From positions 248,001 through 312,000 of the forward strand of contig NZ_JAFFZS010000003.1 in the NCBI RefSeq assembly GCF_016921115.1: a DNA stretch of 64,000 nucleotides. Reading direction: 5' to 3'. Made by a program: the position numbers and the translations under genes. This document shows positions 1-7,929 of the stretch, in pieces. This DNA is from Streptomyces actuosus (GTDB taxonomy: Bacteria; Actinomycetota; Actinomycetes; Streptomycetales; Streptomycetaceae). The notes beneath the pieces were generated by a model that worked only from the letters and a program-made list of their open reading frames with translations, had not been told where the DNA came from and searched no databases. The stretch's first letter is position 1; every line of letters begins with the position of its first letter.

Positions 1-798
1 CACGTGTGGCGGCAGGACCACAACGGCTTCTCCCACCAGGACCCCGGCTTCGTCGACCACATCCTCAACAAGAGTCCCGAGGCCGTACGCGTCTACCTGC
101 CGCCGGACGCCAACACCCTGCTGTCCGTGGCCGATCACGCCCTGCGCAGCCGTGACTACGTCAACGTCGTCGTCGCCGGCAAGCAGCCCTGCTTCGACTG
201 GCTCACCATGGACCAGGCCCGCGTCCACTGCGCCCGCGGCGCCGGCGTGTGGGACTGGGCCGGCACCGAGGACGGTACCCGGGACCCCGACGTCGTCCTC
301 GGCTGCGCCGGCGACGTGCCCACCCAGGAGGTCCTGGCCGCCGCGCAGCTGCTGCGCCGGCACCTGCCCGAGCTGGCGGTACGCGTGGTCAACGTCGTCG
401 ACATCGCCCGCCTCATGCCCAGTGAGGAACACCCCCACGGCATGACCGACTTCGAGTACGACGGACTGTTCACCACCGACAGGCCCGTCATCTTCGCCTA
501 CCACGGCTACCCGTGGCTGGTCCACCGGCTCGCCTACCGCCGCAGCGGTCACCGCAACCTGCACGTGCGCGGCTACAAGGAGATCGGCACCACCACCACG
601 CCCTTCGACATGGTCGTCAAGAACGACCTCGACCGTTACCGGCTCGTGATGGACGTCATCGACCGCGTGCCGGGCCTCGCGGTGCGCGCCGCGTCCGTAC
701 GGCAGCGGATGGAGGACGCGCGGCTGCGCCACCACGACTGGATCCGGATCCACGGCACCGACCTTCCCGAGGTCGCCGACTGGGCCTGGGACGGCTGA
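1..798 (+). CDS. Phosphoketolase, C-terminal part (partial gene)
   Basis: The C-terminal 265 residues of a xylulose-5-phosphate/fructose-6-phosphate phosphoketolase; the reading frame is open at base 1 and the gene begins upstream. The family is about 790-800 aa, so roughly one third is present. It splits sugar phosphates with inorganic phosphate to give acetyl-phosphate, a thiamine-diphosphate-dependent cytosolic reaction. Family-typical stretches are [14 protein letters not shown] at the start, [11 protein letters not shown] near residue 130, and [15 protein letters not shown] followed by [17 protein letters not shown]. The protein ends EVADWAWDG as usual. Its place at the edge of a dormancy-type gene group fits a role in low-oxygen carbon flux and acetyl-phosphate supply (inference). 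The assignment is secure. Confidence 0.93.
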   Translation, partial: HVWRQDHNGFSHQDPGFVDHILNKSPEAVRVYLPPDANTLLSVADHALRSRDYVNVVVAGKQPCFDWLTMDQARVHCARGAGVWDWAGTEDGTRDPDVVLGCAGDVPTQEVLAAAQLLRRHLPELAVRVVNVVDIARLMPSEEHPHGMTDFEYDGLFTTDRPVIFAYHGYPWLVHRLAYRRSGHRNLHVRGYKEIGTTTTPFDMVVKNDLDRYRLVMDVIDRVPGLAVRAASVRQRMEDARLRHHDWIRIHGTDLPEVADWAWDG

Positions 799-824
799 CA
801 GGGGGCCCGCCGGGCCCGGCCCAC

Positions 825-859
825 GGGACGTTCGGTCCTCCGGCCGGGCCCCGCGGCCC
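825..859. promoter_or_regulatory. Tandem OsdR/DevR-type boxes upstream of the DoxX gene
   Basis: Two imperfect palindromes, GGGACGTTCGGTCC (825-838) and GGGCCCCGCGGCCC (846-859), have centres exactly 21 bp apart, two helical turns. They lie 89-123 bases before the DoxX start. The same pattern recurs before many genes here and resembles the DosR/DevR box core GGGnC-N4-GnCCC. Binding by the regulator encoded at 5142 is inferred. Confidence 0.65.
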
Positions 860-947
860 CCTGTGGCACGACCGCCCCACGCGGGACATTGAAGGCGCAA
901 CGACAGGCGCGACCCAGCGCCTGCCGGTCTCGGAGGGGATGAGCACC

Positions 948-1565
948 ATGGCAGTTCACGAACACCCGCACCGCCGCTTCGGCTTCCACTTCCGGTCCAC
1001 CGACCGGGCCGGGACCGCACCGGAGGCCGCCGGCACCGCGGAGGCGACCGCGATCCGCGCCTACGCGTTCGCCGGACTGCGTCTGCTCACCGGCTTCGTC
1101 TTCCTGTGGGCGTTCCTCGACAAGACGTTCGGCCTCGGCTACGCCACCCAGTCCGGCAAGGGATGGATCGACGGCGGCTCGCCCACCAAGGGCTTCCTCA
1201 GCCACGTCGCCGCCGGACCGATGGAGTCCACCTTCCACTCCTGGGCGGGCGCCGCCTGGGCGGACTGGCTGTTCATGCTCGGCCTGCTGGGCATCGGCGT
1301 CGCGCTCATGGCCGGCATAGCCCTGCGGCTCGCCGCCGCGGCGGGCACCGTGATGATGGCGCTGATGTGGATGGCGGAGTGGCCACCGGCCAAGCACCTG
1401 TCGGACGGCTCGCCCAGCATGTCGACGAACCCGTTCGCCGACTACCACCTCGTCTACGCCGTGGTCCTGATCGCGCTGGCCGTGGCGGGCGCGGGCGCCA
1501 CCTGGGGCCTCGGCCGCCTGTGGGCCCGGCTGCCGATCGTCGACCGCAACCGCTGGCTGCGCTGA
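948..1565 (+). CDS. DoxX/DoxD-like integral membrane protein
   Basis: A 205-aa membrane protein. About 40 polar N-terminal residues are followed by four hydrophobic segments: LLTGFVFLWAFLDKTFGLGY, ADWLFMLGLLGIGVALMAGI with LRLAAAAGTVMMALMWM, and LVYAVVLIALAVAGAG near the end. The pattern matches DoxX-type proteins, some of which are parts of thiosulfate:quinone oxidoreductases or redox membrane complexes; no enzyme activity can be claimed here. The start at 948 was chosen over the in-frame ATG at 939 because GGAGGGG (932-938) is nine bases before 948 and touches 939. Tandem regulatory boxes lie upstream and a strong hairpin follows, so it looks monocistronic. Confidence 0.82.
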   Translation: MAVHEHPHRRFGFHFRSTDRAGTAPEAAGTAEATAIRAYAFAGLRLLTGFVFLWAFLDKTFGLGYATQSGKGWIDGGSPTKGFLSHVAAGPMESTFHSWAGAAWADWLFMLGLLGIGVALMAGIALRLAAAAGTVMMALMWMAEWPPAKHLSDGSPSMSTNPFADYHLVYAVVLIALAVAGAGATWGLGRLWARLPIVDRNRWLR

Positions 1566-1576
1566 CGGCCACACCG

Positions 1577-1615
1577 GCACCGCCCGGCGCGGGAGTTCTC
1601 CCCGCCGGGCGGTGC
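1577..1615 (+). terminator. Rho-independent-type hairpin after the DoxX gene
   Basis: A 13-bp perfect inverted repeat (1577-1589 pairing with 1603-1615; arm GCACCGCCCGGCG) begins 11 bases after the stop codon. There is no T tract, which is common in high-GC actinomycete terminators. Confidence 0.7.
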
Positions 1616-1881
1616 GCTGCCGTGGGCCGGGGCCCGCTGCGGCAGGGCGCACGCACGGGGGCGGACGGCGCAGGGCCCGGAGCGGGAGGGACAGGGGAAT
1701 GCGCCCTGTCATGACCTGGCGCCCGGCGCCTACGGTGGTGGCGCCACAGCGCTGTGACACCGATCCGGCAGGGCGGAGACCGACCGCCCGTACGACAGGC
1801 ACCACCCTTCCCGTGAATCCGCTCGGGCCGCGCGCCGAGAGCGTGCGGAACCGTGCACGTCGTAAGTCGCTGGAGGCTGCT

Positions 1882-2880
1882 GTGTCCCGACCCCGCGTCG
1901 CCCTGATCGCCGACCCCACCTCCCCCGAGGGGTGCAGCGCGTACCTCGCCGAAGCGGTCGCCCTGCTCACCGGTGCCCCGCCGGTCCGTATCGACTCCCG
2001 GCACTTCGGCACCGGCGGTACCGGCCGCGGCATCCGCGACGGGCACCGGTTACGCCTGCAAGCCCCGTCCCAGAGCGTCGACTTCACGCCCGACATCGTC
2101 GTCCTCTACGAGATCCCGCCGCACCGGCGCCCTGAACTCGCCGCCTTTCAGCGGCTGCTGGAACGGCACGACGTGGTCACCCTCGGCACCGGCACGGCCG
2201 CCTGGCGCACCGCGACCGAGAAGAACCTCACCGTCGAGCGCTTCCGCAGGGACGGCGTCGCCCACATGGAGACCCTGGTCCTGTCCCGGCCCACCGCCCA
2301 GGAGGCGACGGCCGCCTTCGACAAGCTCGGCCGCGACACCTGGGCCCGGCCCGTCGTCGGCACCGGGGGCGACGACACCTTCCACATCACGACCGACGGC
2401 CGGCTCCGCGAGGTCGCCGCCTTCTACGCCGAGCGCGGCACCGACTGGCTGCTCTCGCGGGACGCCGGGAACATCACCGCCGACGGACAGCGGCACCAGT
2501 TCCGCGTGTTCGTGCTGGGCGGCCGGGTCGTCCACGCCCGGGAGCACTTCCAGCCCGCCCCCGACACGCCCTGCAACACCTGCCAGGGGGCGACGCCCGT
2601 CCCCGTCGCCGCCGGCGACCTGCCCGCCCGCCTCACCGAACTCGCCGTCGCCGCCACGGCGTCCGTCGGACTGCCCTTCGCCGGCGTGGACCTCGCGGTC
2701 GAGAACGGCGGCGTCGTCTTCGAGGTCAACGTTCAACCCGCCTTCGTCGACGGCGAGCTCGGCAGCGTGGCCGTTCCCTACGTCCGCGCCCACCTCGACG
2801 CGCTCGTCAGGGCCAGGGGCGGGCACCGCGGCTTCGGCGCGTCGCGGCAGACTCGGCCGGTTCCGGCGGCCGGCAGCTGA
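1882..2880 (+). CDS. ATP-grasp family protein (RimK-like)
   Basis: A 332-aa cytosolic protein with the layout of ATP-grasp carboxylate-amine ligases. An N-terminal Rossmann-like segment (VALIADPTS, residues 5-13) is followed by the grasp region (TATEKNLTVERFRRDGV, then WARPVVGTGGDDTF). The metal-binding end is GVDLAVENGGVVFEVNVQPAF, where E and N match the family Mg-ATP ligands. A Cys pair CNTCQGA lies near residue 232 and is not typical of RimK. The substrate is unknown. The GTG start is supported by GGAGG (1872-1876) five bases upstream; longer in-frame starts would run through the preceding hairpin. It is separated from the upstream gene by about 315 bases, so it probably has its own promoter. 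Confidence 0.8.
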   Translation: MSRPRVALIADPTSPEGCSAYLAEAVALLTGAPPVRIDSRHFGTGGTGRGIRDGHRLRLQAPSQSVDFTPDIVVLYEIPPHRRPELAAFQRLLERHDVVTLGTGTAAWRTATEKNLTVERFRRDGVAHMETLVLSRPTAQEATAAFDKLGRDTWARPVVGTGGDDTFHITTDGRLREVAAFYAERGTDWLLSRDAGNITADGQRHQFRVFVLGGRVVHAREHFQPAPDTPCNTCQGATPVPVAAGDLPARLTELAVAATASVGLPFAGVDLAVENGGVVFEVNVQPAFVDGELGSVAVPYVRAHLDALVRARGGHRGFGASRQTRPVPAAGS

Positions 2881-3073
2881 GGGACCGCCTCGGGCTGGAG
2901 CAGCTCCGGGAGAACGGCAGCCCTACCGCCACCGAACCGCGATCCCCGGGCCGGCGCGGCGCCCCGCGACATCCCCCGCCGGTCCGCGCCGTCACCTCGG
3001 GGGCGGGGAGGGAGCGCGAGGTCCGGGCGCGGGCCCGTTCCCGGACGCGCCGTACTCCGGTGACGGCGTGCCC

Positions 3074-3520
3074 CTAGACGGGGGTGAGCCGGATCCCGGT
3101 GACCAGGTCGGGGCGGATGCGCACCGCGTAGTCCATCGTGCGGTCCACCCAGGGGCGCAACATCGCCCGGTAGTGGGCCAGTTCCCAGGCGTTGGTGATC
3201 AGGTGGGCGTAGCCGGTGACGACCACGCTCCAGCCGAGGTGGGTGTCCGGATCGATGAGGTCCGCCTCGTAGGCCACCACGACGCCGGGGGCGCCTGCCT
3301 GCCGGGTCCGGGTGGTCAGGGCCGCTCCCTCGTGCGTGCGGATGACGATGTCGCCGTCGTCCAGGACGTGGTTGACCGGACGGATCGTCGGCAGCGCGTG
3401 CTGGGTGAAGACGATCCGCCCGAAGGAGACGCTGCCCAGCAGCCGCAGAGCCTCCCGGCTGTCGAGCTCGACGCTGCGGCGGGGCCCCGCCGGGACCGGC
3501 GAGGCGTTGTCGATGGCCAT
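3074..3520 (-). CDS. Pyridoxamine 5'-phosphate oxidase-fold protein
   Basis: A 148-aa split-barrel flavin/F420-binding family protein. The N-terminus carries LDSREALRLLGSVSFGRIVF, typical of the family's first helix and strand. It continues with LPTIRPVNHVLDDGDIVIRT, then VVVAYEADLIDPDTHLGWSVVVTGYAHLI, the core that binds flavin or deazaflavin. Family members reduce small substrates or bind FMN, F420 or haem; the actual cofactor cannot be read here. Similar proteins occur among DosR-controlled genes in mycobacteria. An OsdR-type box (3605-3618) is centred about 91 bases before its start, supporting hypoxia or stress control. It is convergent with the ATP-grasp gene. Confidence 0.85.
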   Translation of the reverse strand: MAIDNASPVPAGPRRSVELDSREALRLLGSVSFGRIVFTQHALPTIRPVNHVLDDGDIVIRTHEGAALTTRTRQAGAPGVVVAYEADLIDPDTHLGWSVVVTGYAHLITNAWELAHYRAMLRPWVDRTMDYAVRIRPDLVTGIRLTPV

Positions 3521-3604
3521 GGCGGGGATTCCGTACGTGTGAGGAGGCAGGTCCGGGCGGGACGCGGTCAGGACATTCGAACGCGGCCGTCCGGGGCCGG
3601 ACTA

Positions 3605-3618
3605 GGGCCGTTCGGCCC
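3605..3618. promoter_or_regulatory. OsdR/DevR-type box upstream of the PNPOx gene
   Basis: GGGCCGTTCGGCCC, palindromic except for the central two bases, flanked by A and T (AGGGCC...GGCCCT). It lies 85-98 bases upstream of the minus-strand start at 3520. One of the best matches in the window. Confidence 0.7.
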
Positions 3619-3719
3619 TGCAACGGTGCCCGGCCGACCCCCGTTCGCTCCCGGTGTGCCGTGGTGGGGTGCCCGGTTCCGTCGTCATCCGCGGGCCGGA
3701 GCGGGCGCCGGCAGCGCGA

Positions 3720-3749
3720 CGGCGCCCCGCCCGGGAAGGCGGGGCGCCG
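3720..3749 (-). terminator. Hairpin terminator after the DUF4440-like gene
   Basis: A 12-bp perfect inverted repeat (3720-3731 with 3738-3749, arm CGGCGCCCCGCC) with a six-base loop, 23 bases beyond the minus-strand stop at 3772. Confidence 0.65.
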
Positions 3750-3771
3750 CGGGTGTTGCGGAACGCGGACT

Positions 3772-4158
3772 TCAGTCCGTGCCGGGCGGTACCGGCGTGG
3801 CGTGGTGGTAGTACATCCGCCATGTCGTGTCTCCCTCGCGCCTGCGCCAGATCGAACTGCGCCGCGTCCTCACCTCACCGAGCCTCGTCTCGAACGTCAG
3901 ATGCACCACGCCGGGGGCGAGGCACACCCCTTCCATTCGCGACGGCTCGTAGCGGGGCCCGTCCGGTGAACTGCCCGCGGCGTCCGCGAGCCGCGCCAGC
4001 ATCGTCTCGTGGGTCCACCGCCGCCCCGACCCGCCGACCTCGACGAACTCGGGGTCGAGGAGCCGGCCGGTGAGCTCCCGGGAGGAACGCACCCGGGGGT
4101 CCATGAGCCGCAGCTCGCCGGCGATGGCCTGCTGTACGTCGTCCGTCGTGTCATCCAT
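3772..4158 (-). CDS. SnoaL/DUF4440-like (NTF2 fold) small protein
   Basis: A 128-aa protein with the arrangement of the NTF2-like DUF4440 family: an N-terminal helix (VQQAIAGELRLMDPRVRSS), the motif LLDPEFVEVGGSGRRWTHE (residues 32-50), a middle strand YEPSRMEGVCLAPGVVHLTF, and a closing RRSSIWRRREGDTTWRMYYHHATP with the family's WRMxxHxxTP ending. Members bind small ligands or act as regulatory subunits; no catalytic role can be assigned. The ATG is preceded by GAGGTGG about five bases upstream. It lies 66 bases downstream of the HPF-like gene on the same strand and is probably co-transcribed with it, ending at the hairpin 3720-3749. Confidence 0.8.
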   Translation of the reverse strand: MDDTTDDVQQAIAGELRLMDPRVRSSRELTGRLLDPEFVEVGGSGRRWTHETMLARLADAAGSSPDGPRYEPSRMEGVCLAPGVVHLTFETRLGEVRTRRSSIWRRREGDTTWRMYYHHATPVPPGTD

Positions 4159-4224
4159 GGCGCCACCTCATCCGGCACGCGGGGCACGCCGCAAACGATT
4201 TCCCGCGCGGCCGGCGGCGCCCGC

Positions 4225-4644
4225 CTACGAGCCGGGGGAGGCCTCAGCAGACTGTGCGCCGCCCGGGCCGCCGCGCCACGGCGGCGGCGCCGAGGTCCGG
4301 CGGGCCGTCTCGCCCCGGTGCACCACCCGCTCCACCTGTCCTCGCAGCCGGTCGTGCAGCCGGTCGGCGAGCCGGTACGCGGTCGCCTCCTGTGCGTGCA
4401 CGACGACCAGGTCGGCGCCCACCCGGATCTCGCCGCCCGCCGACCAGGGCTGCTCGGTGTGGCGCGCCGCGGCGCGGGTGATCCGCACCTCGCCGCCGAG
4501 CGGCGGCAGCCCCGGCCGGTCCAGGGCCGCGAGCACCTTGGCCCGGATGCGGGCCAGCGACGTTTCGTCCACGTCGCCCTCGGCCGCCCTCACCCGCACG
4601 GCGGCGGTGGGGGTGTCCTGGACGCCGGTGTCCCTCGGAGTCAT
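4225..4644 (-). CDS. HPF/RaiA-like ribosome hibernation factor
   Basis: A 139-aa protein whose first 100 residues follow the beta-alpha-beta-beta-beta-alpha layout of ribosome hibernation (HPF/RaiA) domains. Strand AVRVRAAEGDV is followed by helix LARIRAKVLAALDRPG, strands EVRITRAAA, GGEIRVGADLVVVHAQE, and the final helix AYRLADRLHDRLRGQVERV, matching the family's conserved end. The last 30 residues are Pro/Gly/Ser rich, and the long HPF dimerisation domain is absent. Such proteins bind the 30S decoding centre and silence ribosomes. In this stress island a dormancy-specific ribosome silencer is plausible, but similarity is modest. First of a probable two-gene unit with the DUF4440-like gene, divergent from osdR. 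Confidence 0.55.
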   Translation of the reverse strand: MTPRDTGVQDTPTAAVRVRAAEGDVDETSLARIRAKVLAALDRPGLPPLGGEVRITRAAARHTEQPWSAGGEIRVGADLVVVHAQEATAYRLADRLHDRLRGQVERVVHRGETARRTSAPPPWRGGPGGAQSAEASPGS

Positions 4645-4932
4645 GTGCTCCGCTCCCTTGTCTCATCGTTCCGCGTCGTACTGCTGCGTACGGCTGCGAT
4701 GTCCGCGCCGTACTGCTGCGCTCGGTCGATCGGCCCGGCCCTGCCGCGCCTGCTGCGTTCTGCCCGTTCCGCACGCTGTGCTCCGTGACGCGTCGTCGTC
4801 GTGCGCCGACCGATGCCTCCACGCTCGCGCCGCCACCGCACGCGCCCCAAGGGCCACCCGGCCCTCCGGTACGGGCCGGCAGTCCCCGCCGTCCCGGGTC
4901 GGAGCGGGTGAAGGGGCGGTAGATCGAAAATA

Positions 4933-4960
4933 GGGCCGACCGGCCCTGGCCGTTCGGCCC
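4933..4960. promoter_or_regulatory. Pair of abutting OsdR/DevR-type boxes upstream of osdR
   Basis: GGGCCGACCGGCCC (4933-4946) is followed at once by TGGCCGTTCGGCCC (4947-4960), 14 bp centre to centre. They sit between the divergent HPF-like (start 4644) and osdR (start 5142) genes, about 180-210 bases from the latter. This suggests autoregulation of osdR, but the spacing differs from the 20-22 bp seen elsewhere. Confidence 0.65.
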
Positions 4961-5141
4961 TGAAGGGCGAATGATCCCCGCAGGGGACCGGACGCGACCG
5001 GACGTGATCGGATGTGACGGGAAACGAATCCGGGCCGGAACCGGTTTCCGGGCGGCATCACGGGCGACAATGACCAGGACCCCGACCCGGCGGCGCCCCG
5101 CCGCCGGAAACTGAGAACGAGCACACGAGAAGGAGCAACCG

Positions 5142-5834
5142 ATGGCGGACAGCCAGCGGCCCGGCCCCGGCGAACCCATCCGGGTCTTCCTGCTGGACGA
5201 CCACGAGGTGGTGCGGCGAGGCGTGCACGACCTGCTCAACGACGAGCCGGACATCACCGTGGTCGGTGAGGCCGCCAACGTCGCTCAGGCGCTGGTACGG
5301 GTGCCCGCGCTGCGTCCGCAGGTGGCCGTTCTGGACGTGCGCCTCCCGGACGGCGACGGTGTGACCGTCTGCCGCGAGCTGCGCTCGCGCATGCCGGAGC
5401 TGGCGTGCCTGATGCTCACCTCGTTCGACGACGAGGAGGCGCTGCTGGACTCGATCATGGCGGGTGCCTCCGGTTACGTGCTCAAGCAGATCCAGGGCTC
5501 CGACCTGGTCTCGGCCGTGCGCACGGTCGCCGCCGGCCAGTCCCTGCTCGACCCGAGCGCCACCTCGCGTCTGATGGCCCGGCTCCGCCAGGACCAGCAG
5601 GAGGAGGAGCAGCCGGACGTGCTGCCGGGCCTCACCGAGCGCGAGCGCGAGATCCTCGCCCTGATCGGCGAGGGGCTGACCAACCGGCAGATCGGGCAGC
5701 GGCTCTTCCTCGCCGAGAAGACGGTGAAGAACCACATCTCCCGGCTGCTGGCCAAGCTCGGTGTGGAGCGGCGCATCCAGGCCGCCGTCATCGCCACCCA
5801 GGCACAGGATCGGCTCCGGCAGCAGGAGCACTGA
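5142..5834 (+). CDS. osdR: NarL/LuxR-family response regulator, OsdR/DevR-like
   Basis: A 230-aa response regulator. The receiver domain (residues 13-130) has the acidic pair D19/D20, phospho-acceptor D65 in [12 protein letters not shown]93 and K115. A C-terminal LuxR helix-turn-helix follows ([45 protein letters not shown]). It is the likely partner of the GAF kinase 113 bases downstream. Order and relatedness match S. coelicolor OsdR and mycobacterial DevR/DosR, which activate dormancy genes under hypoxia and nitric oxide. The ATG is preceded by GAAGGAG. The many GGGCC-N4-GGCCC sites in the window, including two before its own gene, are its probable targets. Confidence 0.9.
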   Translation: MADSQRPGPGEPIRVFLLDDHEVVRRGVHDLLNDEPDITVVGEAANVAQALVRVPALRPQVAVLDVRLPDGDGVTVCRELRSRMPELACLMLTSFDDEEALLDSIMAGASGYVLKQIQGSDLVSAVRTVAAGQSLLDPSATSRLMARLRQDQQEEEQPDVLPGLTEREREILALIGEGLTNRQIGQRLFLAEKTVKNHISRLLAKLGVERRIQAAVIATQAQDRLRQQEH

Positions 5835-5947
5835 AATTCCCGTCTCCTCGACCACCCGGCTGCCCGCCACCGCTCGGGACCGTTAACGTGGCCTATGAAC
5901 GGCGTGTACGGCGCTCGGTGGCGTGACGGAGCGGAGAGGAACGCGGG

Positions 5948-7696
5948 GTGGCAGGTTCCCACGGGACCAAGGATGGCGAAGGCCGGGAAGAGCCTCGCGT
6001 ACGGCTGCCGCAGCTGCGGTTGGACGAGTTGCTGGAGGAGCTCCAGGCCCGGATCGACGCGGCGCGCGGTACCCGGGACCGGGTGCACAGTCTGCTGGAG
6101 GCGGTGCTGTCGGTCGGGCGTGAGCTGGACCTGGAGCAGGCCCTGCACAGCATCGTGGAGGCGGCGGCGGCCCTGGTGGACGCCGAGTACGCGGCGCTGG
6201 GTGTGATCGGCCCGGACGGCAAGCGGCTGTCGGCGTTCCACACGGTGGGGGTGAGCGAGGAGCAGATCGCGCGGATCGGGCCGTATCCGGAGGGGCACGG
6301 CATCCTGGGCGAGCTGATCCGGCATCCGGAGCCGTTGCGGCTGGCGAAGCTGTCGCAGCACCCGGCGTCCTACGGGTTCCCGCCGCACCATCCGCCGATG
6401 AACAGCTTCCTCGGTGTTCCCATCCGGGTGCGCGAGCAGGTGTTCGGGAATCTGTACCTGACGGAGAAGCGCGGCGGGGCGGAGTTCGACGAGGAGGACG
6501 AGTCGGTCCTGTCCACGCTCGCCGTGGCGGCGGGTGTCGCGATCGACAACGCCCGCCTGTACGAGGAGTCGCGGCTGCGCGAGCGGTGGCTGCGGGCCAA
6601 CGCGGAGATCACCCACAGCCTGATGTCCGGCGTCGAGCGCTCCGAGGTCCTCGGCCTGCTCGCCGACCGGGCCCGGGAGATCACCCAGGCGTCCCTCGTC
6701 GCGGTCGCGATGCCGGTGGAGGACACCGGGTCCCTGACCGTGGAACTCGCCACCGGCGCCGACGCCGACCGCCACCGGGGCCAGGTGCTGCCCGTGGAGG
6801 GCACCCTCGTCGGCGAGGCCTATGCCTCCGCCGCCCCGGTCACCAGTCTGGACGTCCTGGCGGACGACCGGGTCGCGCTCCTGTCCGGCAGGCTGTCCGG
6901 GCTCGGCCCGGCCGTCGCCGTTCCCATCGGCACCGGCGTCGAAGGCGTACGCGGTGTCGTGCTGCTGGTCCGTGAGGCCGGCGAGACGGTGTTCTCCGAG
7001 AAGGACATCGAACCGCTGAAGGGCTTCGCCGCCCAGGCCGCGGTCGCCATGGAGCTGGCCGAACGACGGCAGGACGCCGAGCAGATCGCGGTCCTCCAGG
7101 ACCGTGACCGCATCGCGCGCGACCTGCACGACCTGGCCATCCAGCGGCTGTTCGCCACGGGGATGACCCTCCAGAGCGCCGGACGCTTCATCGAGCACCG
7201 GGAGGCCGCCGAGCGCGTCGTCCGGGCCGTGGACGACCTGGACGAGACCATCAAGATCATCCGCTCGACCATCTTCGGCCTGCGTTCCCGGGAGGACGGC
7301 AGCGCCGGCGCGGGGCTGCGCGCCCGCGTGGTCCGCGCGGTCGGCGAGGTCGCCCCGGTGCTGGGCTTCGCGCCCAGCGTCCGCATGGAGGGCCTGCTCG
7401 ACACCGACGTACCGCGGGAGACCGCCGACCACGTGGTGGCCGTGCTCTCCGAGGCTCTCACGAACGTCGCCCGGCACGCCCGCGCGGACCGCACCGACGT
7501 CGTCCTGGCCACCGACGGGCACGAGGTGCGCCTGACGGTGACCGACAACGGCGTCGGACTGCCGGAGGGGGGCCGCCGCAGCGGCCTGCGGAACATGGCG
7601 GAGCGGGCCGAGCAGCTGGGCGGCGAGCTGGAGACCCTGACCCCGGCGCACGGCGGGACCACGCTGGTGTGGCGGGTGCCGGTGGGGCAGCAGTGA
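5948..7696 (+). CDS. osdK: DevS/OsdK-like sensor histidine kinase with two GAF domains
   Basis: A 582-aa soluble kinase without membrane segments: GAF-A (about 60-205), GAF-B (about 228-375), HisKA_3 dimerisation helix with H394 in RDRIARDLHDLAIQRLF, and HATPase_c (about 470-580; EALTNVARHA, DNGVGLP). Aligned by eye to M. tuberculosis DevS, GAF-A keeps H148 (GFPPHHPPM; haem proximal H149 in DevS) and Y170 (GNLYLTEK; distal Y171), predicting a haem-based O2/NO/CO sensor. GAF-B shows no such motif. The GTG at 5948 was chosen from GGAGAGG about 10 bases upstream and the fit to family N-termini (LRLDELLEELQARID). It is probably co-transcribed with osdR. Confidence 0.9.
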   Translation: MAGSHGTKDGEGREEPRVRLPQLRLDELLEELQARIDAARGTRDRVHSLLEAVLSVGRELDLEQALHSIVEAAAALVDAEYAALGVIGPDGKRLSAFHTVGVSEEQIARIGPYPEGHGILGELIRHPEPLRLAKLSQHPASYGFPPHHPPMNSFLGVPIRVREQVFGNLYLTEKRGGAEFDEEDESVLSTLAVAAGVAIDNARLYEESRLRERWLRANAEITHSLMSGVERSEVLGLLADRAREITQASLVAVAMPVEDTGSLTVELATGADADRHRGQVLPVEGTLVGEAYASAAPVTSLDVLADDRVALLSGRLSGLGPAVAVPIGTGVEGVRGVVLLVREAGETVFSEKDIEPLKGFAAQAAVAMELAERRQDAEQIAVLQDRDRIARDLHDLAIQRLFATGMTLQSAGRFIEHREAAERVVRAVDDLDETIKIIRSTIFGLRSREDGSAGAGLRARVVRAVGEVAPVLGFAPSVRMEGLLDTDVPRETADHVVAVLSEALTNVARHARADRTDVVLATDGHEVRLTVTDNGVGLPEGGRRSGLRNMAERAEQLGGELETLTPAHGGTTLVWRVPVGQQ

Positions 7697-7929
7697 CTTC
7701 CCGGACGCCGCGGACCCCGCCCGGGCAGCGCCCCGTACGGGGGCTCGGCTGGACGTCGATCCGCCGCCGGCACGCGACCGCGCCGCTCCGTCGGGAAGGG
7801 AACGACGGTTGCCGGCCGGCACCGGCCACGGGGTGACACGACCGCACCGGCCGGGCCGGGGGGCGGCACCGCCCCACCCCGGCCCTCGCCCCACGGCGCA
7901 GTACTCGACGTCCGCCCCGACGGCGCCGT

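Noticed and set aside
1771..1789. GGGCGG...CCGCCC dyad before the ATP-grasp gene considered as an OsdR-type box
   Set aside because: The half-sites differ from the motif and the spacer is seven bases, so it is a different inverted repeat.
636..2096. 486-codon minus-strand frame over the DoxX and ATP-grasp genes
   Set aside because: Low-complexity Arg/Gly/Pro translation; both genes beneath it have clear motifs on the other strand.
5877..5896. GGGACCGTTAACGTGGCC before osdK considered as another OsdR-type box
   Set aside because: The two halves do not match the GGGnC-N4-GnCCC pattern at the right spacing.
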